A DNA stretch of 64,000 nucleotides from an uncultured Fimbriimonas sp. (GTDB lineage: Bacteria > Armatimonadota > Fimbriimonadia > Fimbriimonadales > Fimbriimonadaceae), in assembly GCA_945952345.1 (NCBI GenBank), contig CAMFIS010000001.1, forward strand, positions 34,403-98,402. The letters run 5' to 3'. Position 1 is the first letter of the stretch. The number at the start of each line of letters is the position of its first letter. Shown one piece after another: positions 9,246-17,670 of the stretch. Both the position numbers and the translations under genes were made by a program. The notes beneath the pieces are model-generated. The model was given only the letters and a program-made list of their open reading frames with translations. It was not told where the DNA came from and did no database searches.

Positions 9246-10259
9246 ATGTTAGCCCGCGACGCCGTCCGGGAATTGGTGTTGCGACACGGGTGGAACGCCA
9301 CCTGCTACCAGACTGTCAATCCGATCTTCGAGTATTCGTTTTATGGCGATCTCGATGCGTTCGTCGCCTACGTTCGAGCCCATGGCAAGCGGGTGGTCGC
9401 GGGCGCGCCGGTGTGCGCACTGGAGGTTTTGGGCCAGGTGCTCGACCGGTTTGAAGAGGAGGAGAAGAGCGAAGTTGTGTACTTCGGCGCGGGTGGGCGA
9501 GTGGTGTCTTTACTGCGGGAACGGAATCCCCGCGGCATTGTGTCGCTGGGAGCTCAGCCAGTCTGGCGACCATCGCATTGGAACGAGTGCGTACTTAAGC
9601 GGAAGTCTCTTCGCTACCAGTTCAATCGAGCCCGAAACAAAGGCGTGGTGGTGCGGGAGTGGAAAACCGCCGAGGCAGAAGAATCCCCAGCTTTGCAGTC
9701 CGTGCTGAACGATTGGTTGGGATCGAGGGGGCATCCTCCGTTGCACTTCTTGGTTGAACCTGAAACTCTCGACTATTTGGAGGATCGGCGAACGTTCGTG
9801 GCCGAAGTCGAGGGGCGTCCGGTGGGATTCTTGAACCTGTGCCCTGTGCCAAAAAGAAACGGCTGGCTGACCGAGCAATTTCCCCGCACACGAAACGCTC
9901 CAAACGGGACCGTTGAACTTCTCATGCACGAAGCCGCTCAAGTCGTAGCGGCGGATGGGGCGGAGTATTTGACGATGGGACTAGTTCCATTCTCGGTGGA
10001 CGGAGCGGTGCAGGAGAACCCGTGGTGGCTGCGGCAAGTGATGGAGCTCACTCGCGTGTTCGGTCGGCCGCTTTATTCATTTACGGGCTTGAATGAGTTT
10101 AAGTCGAAGTTCAATCCCGAGGCTTGGGAGCCGGTATACGCGGCGGTGACCAGGCGGACTTTTGGAGTCGGAGACTTGCTGGCAGTGTCCGAGGCGTTTA
10201 CGCGAGAGTCGTTCGGGCGAACGCTGGGACGTTTGGTCAAGAAGACACTGCGACAATGA
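9246..10259 (+). CDS. DUF2156 / phosphatidylglycerol lysyltransferase C-terminal-like protein
   Basis: LRYQFNRARNKGVVVRE, FVAEVEGRPVGFLNLCP, YLTMGLVPFS pattern of the GNAT-like DUF2156 fold. Confidence 0.75.
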   Translation: MLARDAVRELVLRHGWNATCYQTVNPIFEYSFYGDLDAFVAYVRAHGKRVVAGAPVCALEVLGQVLDRFEEEEKSEVVYFGAGGRVVSLLRERNPRGIVSLGAQPVWRPSHWNECVLKRKSLRYQFNRARNKGVVVREWKTAEAEESPALQSVLNDWLGSRGHPPLHFLVEPETLDYLEDRRTFVAEVEGRPVGFLNLCPVPKRNGWLTEQFPRTRNAPNGTVELLMHEAAQVVAADGAEYLTMGLVPFSVDGAVQENPWWLRQVMELTRVFGRPLYSFTGLNEFKSKFNPEAWEPVYAAVTRRTFGVGDLLAVSEAFTRESFGRTLGRLVKKTLRQ

Positions 10260-10289
10260 GGCTTCTAGGTGCGAGTGCAAGAAAGATGG

Positions 10290-10361
10290 TGGGCGGTACA
10301 GGACTTGAACCTGTGACCCCTTCGGTGTGAACGAAGTGCTCTACCACTGAGCCAACCGCCC
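10290..10361 (-). tRNA. tRNA-Val(CAC)
   Basis: Reverse complement gggcggttggctcagtggtagagcacttcgttcacaccgaaggggtcacaggttcaagtcctgtaccgccca: 7-bp acceptor stem, anticodon stem CTTCG/CGAAG with loop TTCACAC, T-arm GGTTCAAGTCC. Confidence 0.95.
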
Positions 10362-10724
10362 GAGAGACCGTTAGTCTACCTTGCAATAAGTCGAGCATTC
10401 CTTTGATGTTCAAGCGAATATTTCGACGCCACGCTGATCGGCACCTCACGCTTCTCTAGCGGTCGTCTATGGTGCACCTTGGACGGTGAGAGCAAACTTC
10501 CAGAGAAGGATATCAGTCAAACAGATAAGTCTTTCTTACTAATTGTTTATCATTCGGCTCCACTTGGATTTCAAAATTTACAAGTTCAAGGACAAAACTT
10601 GTATTTTAAAATTTGATCATATGCTTTTCATATGCCGCAATCGGCAAATGTCCCCCGTATGAGGCTTGACAAAAGCCGATGATAAATCGAAACATGTCGT
10701 CGGATTTATTTGTGGGAAGCGTCG

Positions 10725-12272
10725 ATGGAACTCAGGGATGGAGAAATTACAGGGCGGCTTGACGCCGAGCTGCTGAAGGCAGTATTTGACACCGCGGTCG
10801 ATGGGATCGTAACGATTAACGAGGTAGGCACGATCATTAATGCCAACCTGGCGATTGAGCATTTGTTTGGGTATCACCCTGACGAGCTTATTGGCAAGAA
10901 CGTTAAACTGCTGATGCCAGAGCCGTACGTTTCTCAGCACGACGCTTACCTCGCCAACTATCGAGAGACGCAGGAGAAGAAGGTCATTGGCATTGGCCGC
11001 GAGGTGCATGGTAAGCGAAAGGACGGAACAGAGTTTCCGATCGACCTCGCCGTCGCCGAAACGATAACACCAAACGGCCCAGTCTTTACCGGCATCATAA
11101 GAGACATTTCGGACCGAAAACTTGCCGAACAATTGGTTCTCGAAAAAGAAGTTGCCGAGAAAGCAAGCGCGTCCAAATCCGAATTCTTGTCTCGCATGAG
11201 CCATGAATTTCGCACACCGCTGAATGCAATCCTTGGGTTTAGCCAGCTCTTGGAGCTTGAAGAACTATCCGACGTTCAGCGCGACAACGTACGATACATC
11301 ATCACGAGCGGTCAGCACCTGTTGCGTCTGATCAATGACATCCTCGAGATATCGAAAGTGGAATTAAGCACGTTCGGCATGTCGTTGGAAGCCGTTTCGG
11401 TACGGGACGTCATGAACGAATCTCTTGGCTTGGTAAAGAGCGCTGGAGACATACCTAAGATCAAGATCGAATACGACTCGCAGGAGTACATGCTTCGCGC
11501 CGATGCCCAGCGCCTCCGCCAGGTGTTTGTTAGCATCTTGTCCAACGCGATCAAATTCAATCGACCGGGCGGCTCAGTGAGAGTATCGCACCACTTGCGC
11601 GACGAAATTTGGGTGGACACGATCATTACCGACACTGGAGTTGGGATCCCTGCAGGGAAGATGTCAAAGCTTTTTGTTCCCTTCGAGCGGCTTGGCGCCG
11701 AGGCGACAACCATCGAAGGCAGCGGTCTGGGGTTGGCTCTCTCCAAGTCTTTGGTCGAGGCCATGGGGGGTGAAATTACCGTTGAATCGAAAGTTGGTCA
11801 AGGCTCGACCTTCCGAATCTCATTGCCTCTACTGACCGAAAAATCATCGACAATGATTGTTTTCGGAGATACTCCTGGAATCGATCTCTCGCTGGAGAGA
11901 GGCAGCCGCATCCTGGTCATCGAAGATAACATTGTTAACACGGCCCTTCTTCAGAAGATTTTTGCCAAAAGGAAAGGCGTCGAGCTAATGATTGCATCGG
12001 ATGGCGGGACTGGTCTTGCGATGGCCGAAAGCAATCGGCCCGATCTCATTCTGCTCGATCTTCATTTACCTGACCTCGGAGGACGAGAGGTCCTTCGCGA
12101 GTTGAAATCGAACGAGGAATTAAAGCACATCCCGGTCATTATCGTGAGTGCAGACACGTATTCGACTCTCAAGCAGACTCTGCTAGAAGAAGGCGCCGTT
12201 GCTTATCTCACTAAACCGATCGACATCAACCTGCTGGTGAAGGCAGTTGGAGAAGCGCTGCAGGTGCCTTAA
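10725..12272 (+). CDS. PAS (FixL-like) hybrid sensor histidine kinase with C-terminal receiver domain
   Basis: PAS: DGIVTINEVGTIINANLAIEHLFGYHPDELIGKNVKLLMPEPYVSQHDAYL; H-box FLSRMSHEFRTPLNA; HATPase DTGVGIPAGKM/GSGLGLALSK; REC ILVIEDNIVN..LLDLHLPD. Confidence 0.95.
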   Translation: MELRDGEITGRLDAELLKAVFDTAVDGIVTINEVGTIINANLAIEHLFGYHPDELIGKNVKLLMPEPYVSQHDAYLANYRETQEKKVIGIGREVHGKRKDGTEFPIDLAVAETITPNGPVFTGIIRDISDRKLAEQLVLEKEVAEKASASKSEFLSRMSHEFRTPLNAILGFSQLLELEELSDVQRDNVRYIITSGQHLLRLINDILEISKVELSTFGMSLEAVSVRDVMNESLGLVKSAGDIPKIKIEYDSQEYMLRADAQRLRQVFVSILSNAIKFNRPGGSVRVSHHLRDEIWVDTIITDTGVGIPAGKMSKLFVPFERLGAEATTIEGSGLGLALSKSLVEAMGGEITVESKVGQGSTFRISLPLLTEKSSTMIVFGDTPGIDLSLERGSRILVIEDNIVNTALLQKIFAKRKGVELMIASDGGTGLAMAESNRPDLILLDLHLPDLGGREVLRELKSNEELKHIPVIIVSADTYSTLKQTLLEEGAVAYLTKPIDINLLVKAVGEALQVP

Positions 12273-14716
12273 GCCACCTTTGTGGCGTCAGAATCGTCAT
12301 CGAGAAGGCGAGCTTCGAAGTCTTGGGCCGATAGCGGGCGATCGTACAAATACCCTTGCCCACTTTGGCAACCAAGATCGCGGATAATCGACGCTTGAGC
12401 AACAGTCTCGATTCCCTCTCCTATAACATCCATTTTCATCGTTCTTGCCAAGGCAAGAATAGCTTCGATAATCGCCAATGCCCCCTCTTCCTCGTCGAGT
12501 CGACTCACGAAAGTACGATCGATTTTCAATGTATCGATAGGGAACAAACGAAGCATGGAGAGTGAAGAGTAGCCAGTGCCAAAGTCATCCAGGGCGAGTT
12601 TGATTCCCATGGCCTTCAGTTCGCGCATCCGCTCCACGATAACTTCATGTCCCTCTATCAAGATGGACTCGGTAATTTCGAGTTTCAGGCATGCCGCGGG
12701 ATACTCGGTTTTTTCCAGGATTGCCTGGATTGTTTGCGCAATTTCGGGTTCCTGAATCTGTCGTCCAGAGAGATTCACGCTCATTACAAAGTCAGTCGAC
12801 CCAAGGTCGTCCATCCACTTGCGGCCTTGCAGACAAGCCTGCTCCAGGATCCATGCGCCAATTGACCCGATCAAACCACAGTCTTCGGCCAAAGGTATGA
12901 ACCGACCGGGCGACACAGTACCGAATGTCGGATGATGCCACCGAGCCAACGCTTCGGCACCTACAAGTCGACCAGTTCTGAGATCGATGAGCGGCTGGTA
13001 CACCACTTCAATTTGCGAGGCCTGCAGGGCATGTCGAAGAGCATTTTCGAGTTGGTGCCTTTCCGAAGCGATGGCTTGAAGAGCTGGATCGAAGACGGCG
13101 AATTTCGACTTACCTTGAGATTTCGCGGCGTACATGGCGATGTCCGCCTCCTTCAGAAGGTCGAGACCTTGCTTGGAAGCATCATTGGTGATCGCAATGC
13201 CAATGCTGGCCGCAACGAAGCACTCGTGTCCAGCCAAGTAGAGAGGTTCCATCAAACATTCCTGGAGCCGTTTAGCCGCGGCTTCTGCTCCATCAATTCC
13301 GTCGAGGTGTTCGAGAATCACCGTAAACTCGTCGCCGCCGAGGCGTGCGACCGTGTCGCCGGGACGAAGAGTTTCGGAGAAGCGATCGGAAACGATTCGA
13401 AGAAGTTCATCGCCGCGATCGTGTCCAAGGTTATCGTTAATCACTTTGAAATTGTCGAGATCGATGAAGAGAATGGCCATCTGCTGGTTACTTCGTTGGC
13501 ACTTACGAATTGCAAAATCTAGTCGATCCATAAACAGAATTCGATTCGGAAGTCCAGTTAATGAATCGTGAAACGCTTGGTACTCCATCTCTCGAGTCCG
13601 TTCTTGCACGATACGCTCCAGGTTTTCATTCTGGTGTTTCAGTCGCTCTCTGGTTTCGATTATTTTCGCACGACCATTATGGAGTTTCGCCAGCATGGCA
13701 TTGATTTGGCCGGCGAGATGGGAGATCTCGTCTTTACCGCTTTCGCCAACACATCGAAGCTCGGACAGGTCCTGAACGTTCGTGATCTCTTTTGAAAGTG
13801 AGAGGATTCGAGACACCGCAAATCGCTCGACGACAAAGAGCATGATGAGGGCAAAGATGGCGCCCACAAATAGGACTTCGACTAAGTAAGAGTCAAGCAC
13901 GGCATTGCCCTGACCCGTTATTCCCCGGCTCAAATGGGTGTGAAGCAACACGGCTGGCTTCCCAAATAGATCATTCGTGACGGCATAGCCAGTTCCCGAT
14001 TCGCGCGTATTGAAGTCAACATGGACTTTGCCGAGGCGAATCATCTGCAGAATCTGCTGATTCGATTTGTCCTGAATTGCCTTGTCGTCAAGGACATTAA
14101 TGCTTAGGTCATCTCGCGATATCGACTCGACTTCGGTAATTGAGTCCCGGTTAATGTATCTCCCGAAGATGAACCATCCTCGAGAGGGCCCGGTGCCATC
14201 GGAGCGAAGTATAGGCCGAATAGACAGGGCTACCGGACGCCCGTTCGAGAGGATCAATCCAGACAAGCCGTCTTTAGCCTGGATCTTCGTATCGAGTGAA
14301 TGATGTGACTGAAGTTGATTGCGAATATCGGACGCATCGATTTGAGGGAATCCTTGAATGCGTGGAACGGTTGTCGATTGGACGACTCTATACTGCTTAT
14401 CCAGCATGAGAACCATATCGATTCGCATGTTCTGCAACGATTGTGGATTCAGATTTGAGCTCACATAGCCAGCATTCTTGTCGGCGACAAATTGGTAGGT
14501 GTCATTCCAAGATGACCAGTCAGTTGAGCGACGATGAACTTCGTTCACCATCGACTCGAAAGCCCACTTGAGTCGCAAAGTATCCTTCTCCGCGTCCTGC
14601 TTTTCCAGCCGAACAAACCCGGCCATGATAATGTGCGCCGAGATGATGCTCACTCCAGCCGCCGCGATCGCGAGGGCGAAGCAAAGCGATAAAAGGATGC
14701 GATAACGAATTCTCAA
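12269..14716 (-). CDS. CHASE4-type sensor diguanylate cyclase/phosphodiesterase (GGDEF-EAL)
   Basis: N-terminal TM and CHASE4-like periplasmic region, RLGGDEFTVIL, VGAEALARW, DDFGTGYSSL. Confidence 0.93.
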   Translation of the reverse strand: MRIRYRILLSLCFALAIAAAGVSIISAHIIMAGFVRLEKQDAEKDTLRLKWAFESMVNEVHRRSTDWSSWNDTYQFVADKNAGYVSSNLNPQSLQNMRIDMVLMLDKQYRVVQSTTVPRIQGFPQIDASDIRNQLQSHHSLDTKIQAKDGLSGLILSNGRPVALSIRPILRSDGTGPSRGWFIFGRYINRDSITEVESISRDDLSINVLDDKAIQDKSNQQILQMIRLGKVHVDFNTRESGTGYAVTNDLFGKPAVLLHTHLSRGITGQGNAVLDSYLVEVLFVGAIFALIMLFVVERFAVSRILSLSKEITNVQDLSELRCVGESGKDEISHLAGQINAMLAKLHNGRAKIIETRERLKHQNENLERIVQERTREMEYQAFHDSLTGLPNRILFMDRLDFAIRKCQRSNQQMAILFIDLDNFKVINDNLGHDRGDELLRIVSDRFSETLRPGDTVARLGGDEFTVILEHLDGIDGAEAAAKRLQECLMEPLYLAGHECFVAASIGIAITNDASKQGLDLLKEADIAMYAAKSQGKSKFAVFDPALQAIASERHQLENALRHALQASQIEVVYQPLIDLRTGRLVGAEALARWHHPTFGTVSPGRFIPLAEDCGLIGSIGAWILEQACLQGRKWMDDLGSTDFVMSVNLSGRQIQEPEIAQTIQAILEKTEYPAACLKLEITESILIEGHEVIVERMRELKAMGIKLALDDFGTGYSSLSMLRLFPIDTLKIDRTFVSRLDEEEGALAIIEAILALARTMKMDVIGEGIETVAQASIIRDLGCQSGQGYLYDRPLSAQDFEARLLDDDSDATKVA

Positions 14717-14943
14717 ACCATGCTCCGTTCAACTTATTCCACAACGGAATACCGCCTGACACGATCCATCCTGGAGGCCCCGAATTCCCCTTTTAGGTTC
14801 AATTGGAATCCAAATGGAGCGATACATGGGGTCTTTGCGTGGTGCAAACTCACTACAAAATTTGAGCAGGCAGCAAAGGTTAGAATCCAAGCACCAAACA
14901 GTGAGAAGGTGTAACATTCGTTCAGACCACAATTGGAGCAGCA

Positions 14944-15522
14944 ATGTCCGAAGATCTTTCCCGTCGAAATCTCTTTCAACTTGGCGCAGGTGCCGCATTA
15001 ACCAGTCTTCCCGTGCTTTCGCTCGGCCAGGGCGGCGCAACCACTGCCAGTCCGCCCACGCAGACCGCAGGGCCAGTCGAGGCTCCATTCGAGCGCGACT
15101 ACAAAGCTCCCGATTTCAAGCCCGCTTGGAAGAAGCAACAACTGAACCGTCTGATGGTTCAAGACTTCGTGATCTTTGCTCACTTCGATCTGGCGATGAC
15201 AAAGCAGCTTCTGGCCAAGGAGCCGAAACTCATCACGGCCACCATGGACTGGGGTGGCGGAGATTGGGAATCTGGTTTGAATGGCGCTTCGCACTTGGGC
15301 AATAAAGACATTGTCAACTTCTTGCTTGAGAAGGGAGCGCGAATGGATATCTTCTGCGCGGCGATGATGAACCAGCTGGATGCGGTTCGTCAGTTCTTGA
15401 CTTTGCAACCTGCCTTGATCGACGCACTTGGCCCGCACGGGATCACCCTGCACAAGCACGCGCAAATGGGTAAAGCCAAGGAAGTGTACGAGTACTTGCA
15501 GACGATCAAGAAGATCGGCTAA
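14944..15522 (+). CDS. Exported ankyrin-repeat-like protein with Tat-type signal
   Basis: SRRNLFQLGAGAALTSLPVLS twin-arginine signal; repeats such as GASHLGNKDIVNFLLEKGARMD. Confidence 0.75.
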   Translation: MSEDLSRRNLFQLGAGAALTSLPVLSLGQGGATTASPPTQTAGPVEAPFERDYKAPDFKPAWKKQQLNRLMVQDFVIFAHFDLAMTKQLLAKEPKLITATMDWGGGDWESGLNGASHLGNKDIVNFLLEKGARMDIFCAAMMNQLDAVRQFLTLQPALIDALGPHGITLHKHAQMGKAKEVYEYLQTIKKIG

Positions 15523-15590
15523 CGTCGCACCTCACCCGGTCCGCAAGCTCACCGACCTCTCCTAAGTGTATAGGTAATCCTGATCGCGGT

Positions 15591-15613
15591 GGCTTCTCCG
15601 AAGAGGAGAAGCC
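15591..15613. repeat. GGCTTCTCC-GAAGA-GGAGAAGCC palindrome at a convergent junction
   Basis: Perfect 9-bp arms between 15522(+) and 15662(-). Confidence 0.75.
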
Positions 15614-15661
15614 GGTAAGCAGGGGAGGGTAACGAGGCTGTGAACCGGACGAGGTTTCGCC

Positions 15662-16060
15662 TTAGCTTACGAAGATCTCGCCAAACGTCGGCTTGCTATA
15701 CTGCTCGTACGAGCAAACCTTGTCGCCGTCGAACTTCCAGATAAATACCCACGGAGTTTCATCGATCTTGCCCGTCGCCTTCGACGTCGCCCCGAAGCGG
15801 CCCATTGAAATCACGGTATCACCCTCGGCAACAAACTCGTCGGCCGAGAAGAGATTCACGTCGACATTGTTATAGATCGCCGAGAAAAATCCGGGCACAT
15901 TGGCCTTTCCCGAGAAGTCGCCGCCCCACGGTACATCCTCGGTGAAATGGCTGTACCAATGCACATCGTCGGTAAGTCCGTCGACGATGGTCTGGACGTC
16001 GCCACTGCCAAAGGCAGCGTAAAAGTTGCGAATGGTCTGTACGTTTGCTTGTGTGTTCAT
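15662..16060 (-). CDS. SnoaL-like / nuclear transport factor 2 family protein
   Basis: NVQTIRNFYAAFGSGDVQTIVDGLTDDVHWYSHF, GDTVISMGRFGATSKATGK. Confidence 0.88.
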   Translation of the reverse strand: MNTQANVQTIRNFYAAFGSGDVQTIVDGLTDDVHWYSHFTEDVPWGGDFSGKANVPGFFSAIYNNVDVNLFSADEFVAEGDTVISMGRFGATSKATGKIDETPWVFIWKFDGDKVCSYEQYSKPTFGEIFVS

Positions 16061-16064
16061 CGTT

Positions 16065-16103
16065 GAAACTCCAATCGATTTCGATGCTACCGACTGGAGT
16101 TTC
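16065..16103 (-). promoter_or_regulatory. 5'-leader hairpin that would sequester the Shine-Dalgarno of the SnoaL-like gene
   Basis: On minus strand GAAACTCCA...ATCGAAATCGAT-TGGAGTTTC-AACG-ATG; 9-bp perfect arms, GGAG lies in the 3' arm, 8 nt before the ATG. Confidence 0.5.
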
Positions 16104-16206
16104 GAGGTCAGGTTAGGGCTAAGTTCCGTTCAAGTTTTGTTCATCTTGCCATATTGGACGCTTCAACTTGCTCTTTGGGAGGGGTTCGCTGCACTTCCCT
16201 TTCGAT

Positions 16207-16620
16207 CTAGTGCGGCTTGGGCTGGGTCATGCTGAACCAATTTCCGCTGTCATCCATCATGATCGCTTCGATGCCGTAGAACTGCTCTTCTGGCTCGCCC
16301 TTGAATTGAACTCCTTTTGCTTTCAAGTCTTCGTACGTCGCACGGCAGTCATCCACTTGGAATACTCCAGCGCCAAGAGCCCCAATTTCTTGAAGCTTCT
16401 CCATCATAGCGCCGGCTCCTTCGATCGCCATGGGGCCATAGATCGGCATGAGGATGATCTCGATGTCCGGTTGAGTCTTGGGTCCGACCGTCAACCATCG
16501 AAATCCGTTGCCCATCTCAGCGTCGGTGCGAACTTCAAAGCCGAGCTTGTTGACATAAAAGTCGTATGCCGATGCCTGGTCGCGTACGAAAATCGGAAAG
16601 TGTGAGAGGCGTGTAACCAT
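16207..16620 (-). CDS. VOC family (glyoxalase/bleomycin resistance-like) protein
   Basis: FPIFVRDQASAYDFYVNKLGFEVRTDAEMGNGFRWLTVGP; DDSGNWFSMTQP. Confidence 0.9.
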   Translation of the reverse strand: MVTRLSHFPIFVRDQASAYDFYVNKLGFEVRTDAEMGNGFRWLTVGPKTQPDIEIILMPIYGPMAIEGAGAMMEKLQEIGALGAGVFQVDDCRATYEDLKAKGVQFKGEPEEQFYGIEAIMMDDSGNWFSMTQPKPH

Positions 16621-16761
16621 GGATTCATAGTATCGCGTTCGACCTGTGTAAGACCTCTTCGATCTTGCGCACTTTGCTCAAAACGCATTTCACGGTTCTT
16701 TCACGCTACGTTCGCAATAATGCCTTCATCGTTGCCATTGGCGACGCAAAGGACATTCATT

Positions 16762-17670
16762 ATGAGCATTCGTAAAGAGAGCAATCGACTCGTGGCTCTG
16801 AGCTTGGGGTTGGCGGTTTTTGCCTTTGGTGCCGAGCGGGCTCACGCATTCAGCGTGTGGTCGGAAAGCATCATGGGCGTATCGCAAAACATTCCCGGAA
16901 GCAACATGGGCTTTCTCGATTTCGCGTACCACGGCGACAACACCGTGTCTGCGACTTCGACAAACACTTCATTTACCGGATTGGATGGCAGTGGAAACAC
17001 CCAGACTATGAACTTCACTGGATCCAACTGGGCTCAGTGCGACTTTGGGAGAATGCATTGCTATGCGTCGGGAACTGTCACCAACACGTACAACAATCCT
17101 TCAAACCCGCTGTACTACGACTCAGCGACGAACACTTTTAATACAAATGGTTCGCCCGATACACTCATCAGCCTCGGTTTTGCTGGATTCGACGACACGC
17201 TACACTTCGGCGGAAACCTGCAGGCGGGTTACCAAGCCCGATACTATTGGCACGTTGATGGCAACAACTCAGACGGACATGCGGTGGGGGACATGGCGTT
17301 TGGCATCCAAGGCTACGCGGACGAGTCGTTCTTCGCATTCGCGCCAGGTTCCTACAACACCACCTGGGTGACTCAATCTTACGCAGTCGATGGCATCAAT
17401 CCACAGAACATGCACGTGTTCTTCTCGAACCAGTTTGTCGTCGACACTTTCAACGAGGCAGACGGCAGCACAATCAGTGGCACGTCAGACTTTTCGTCTA
17501 CGGTGACACTCGCGGGCATCGAGATGCTAGATGCCAATGGAAACCAGGTCTCCGACTGGACCGTCACAGCCGATTCTGGAACGCATTACAATACCGTCCC
17601 GGAACCAGCCTCCATGGCAGTGATGGTGTGCGGACTGGCAGGCTGCCTGATGCGCCGAAAGCGTCGCTAA
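16762..17670 (+). CDS. Secreted PEP-CTERM sorting domain protein
   Basis: N-terminal signal peptide; C-terminus VPEPASMAVMVCGLAGCLMRRKRR (VPEP, hydrophobic segment, basic tail). Confidence 0.85.
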   Translation: MSIRKESNRLVALSLGLAVFAFGAERAHAFSVWSESIMGVSQNIPGSNMGFLDFAYHGDNTVSATSTNTSFTGLDGSGNTQTMNFTGSNWAQCDFGRMHCYASGTVTNTYNNPSNPLYYDSATNTFNTNGSPDTLISLGFAGFDDTLHFGGNLQAGYQARYYWHVDGNNSDGHAVGDMAFGIQGYADESFFAFAPGSYNTTWVTQSYAVDGINPQNMHVFFSNQFVVDTFNEADGSTISGTSDFSSTVTLAGIEMLDANGNQVSDWTVTADSGTHYNTVPEPASMAVMVCGLAGCLMRRKRR

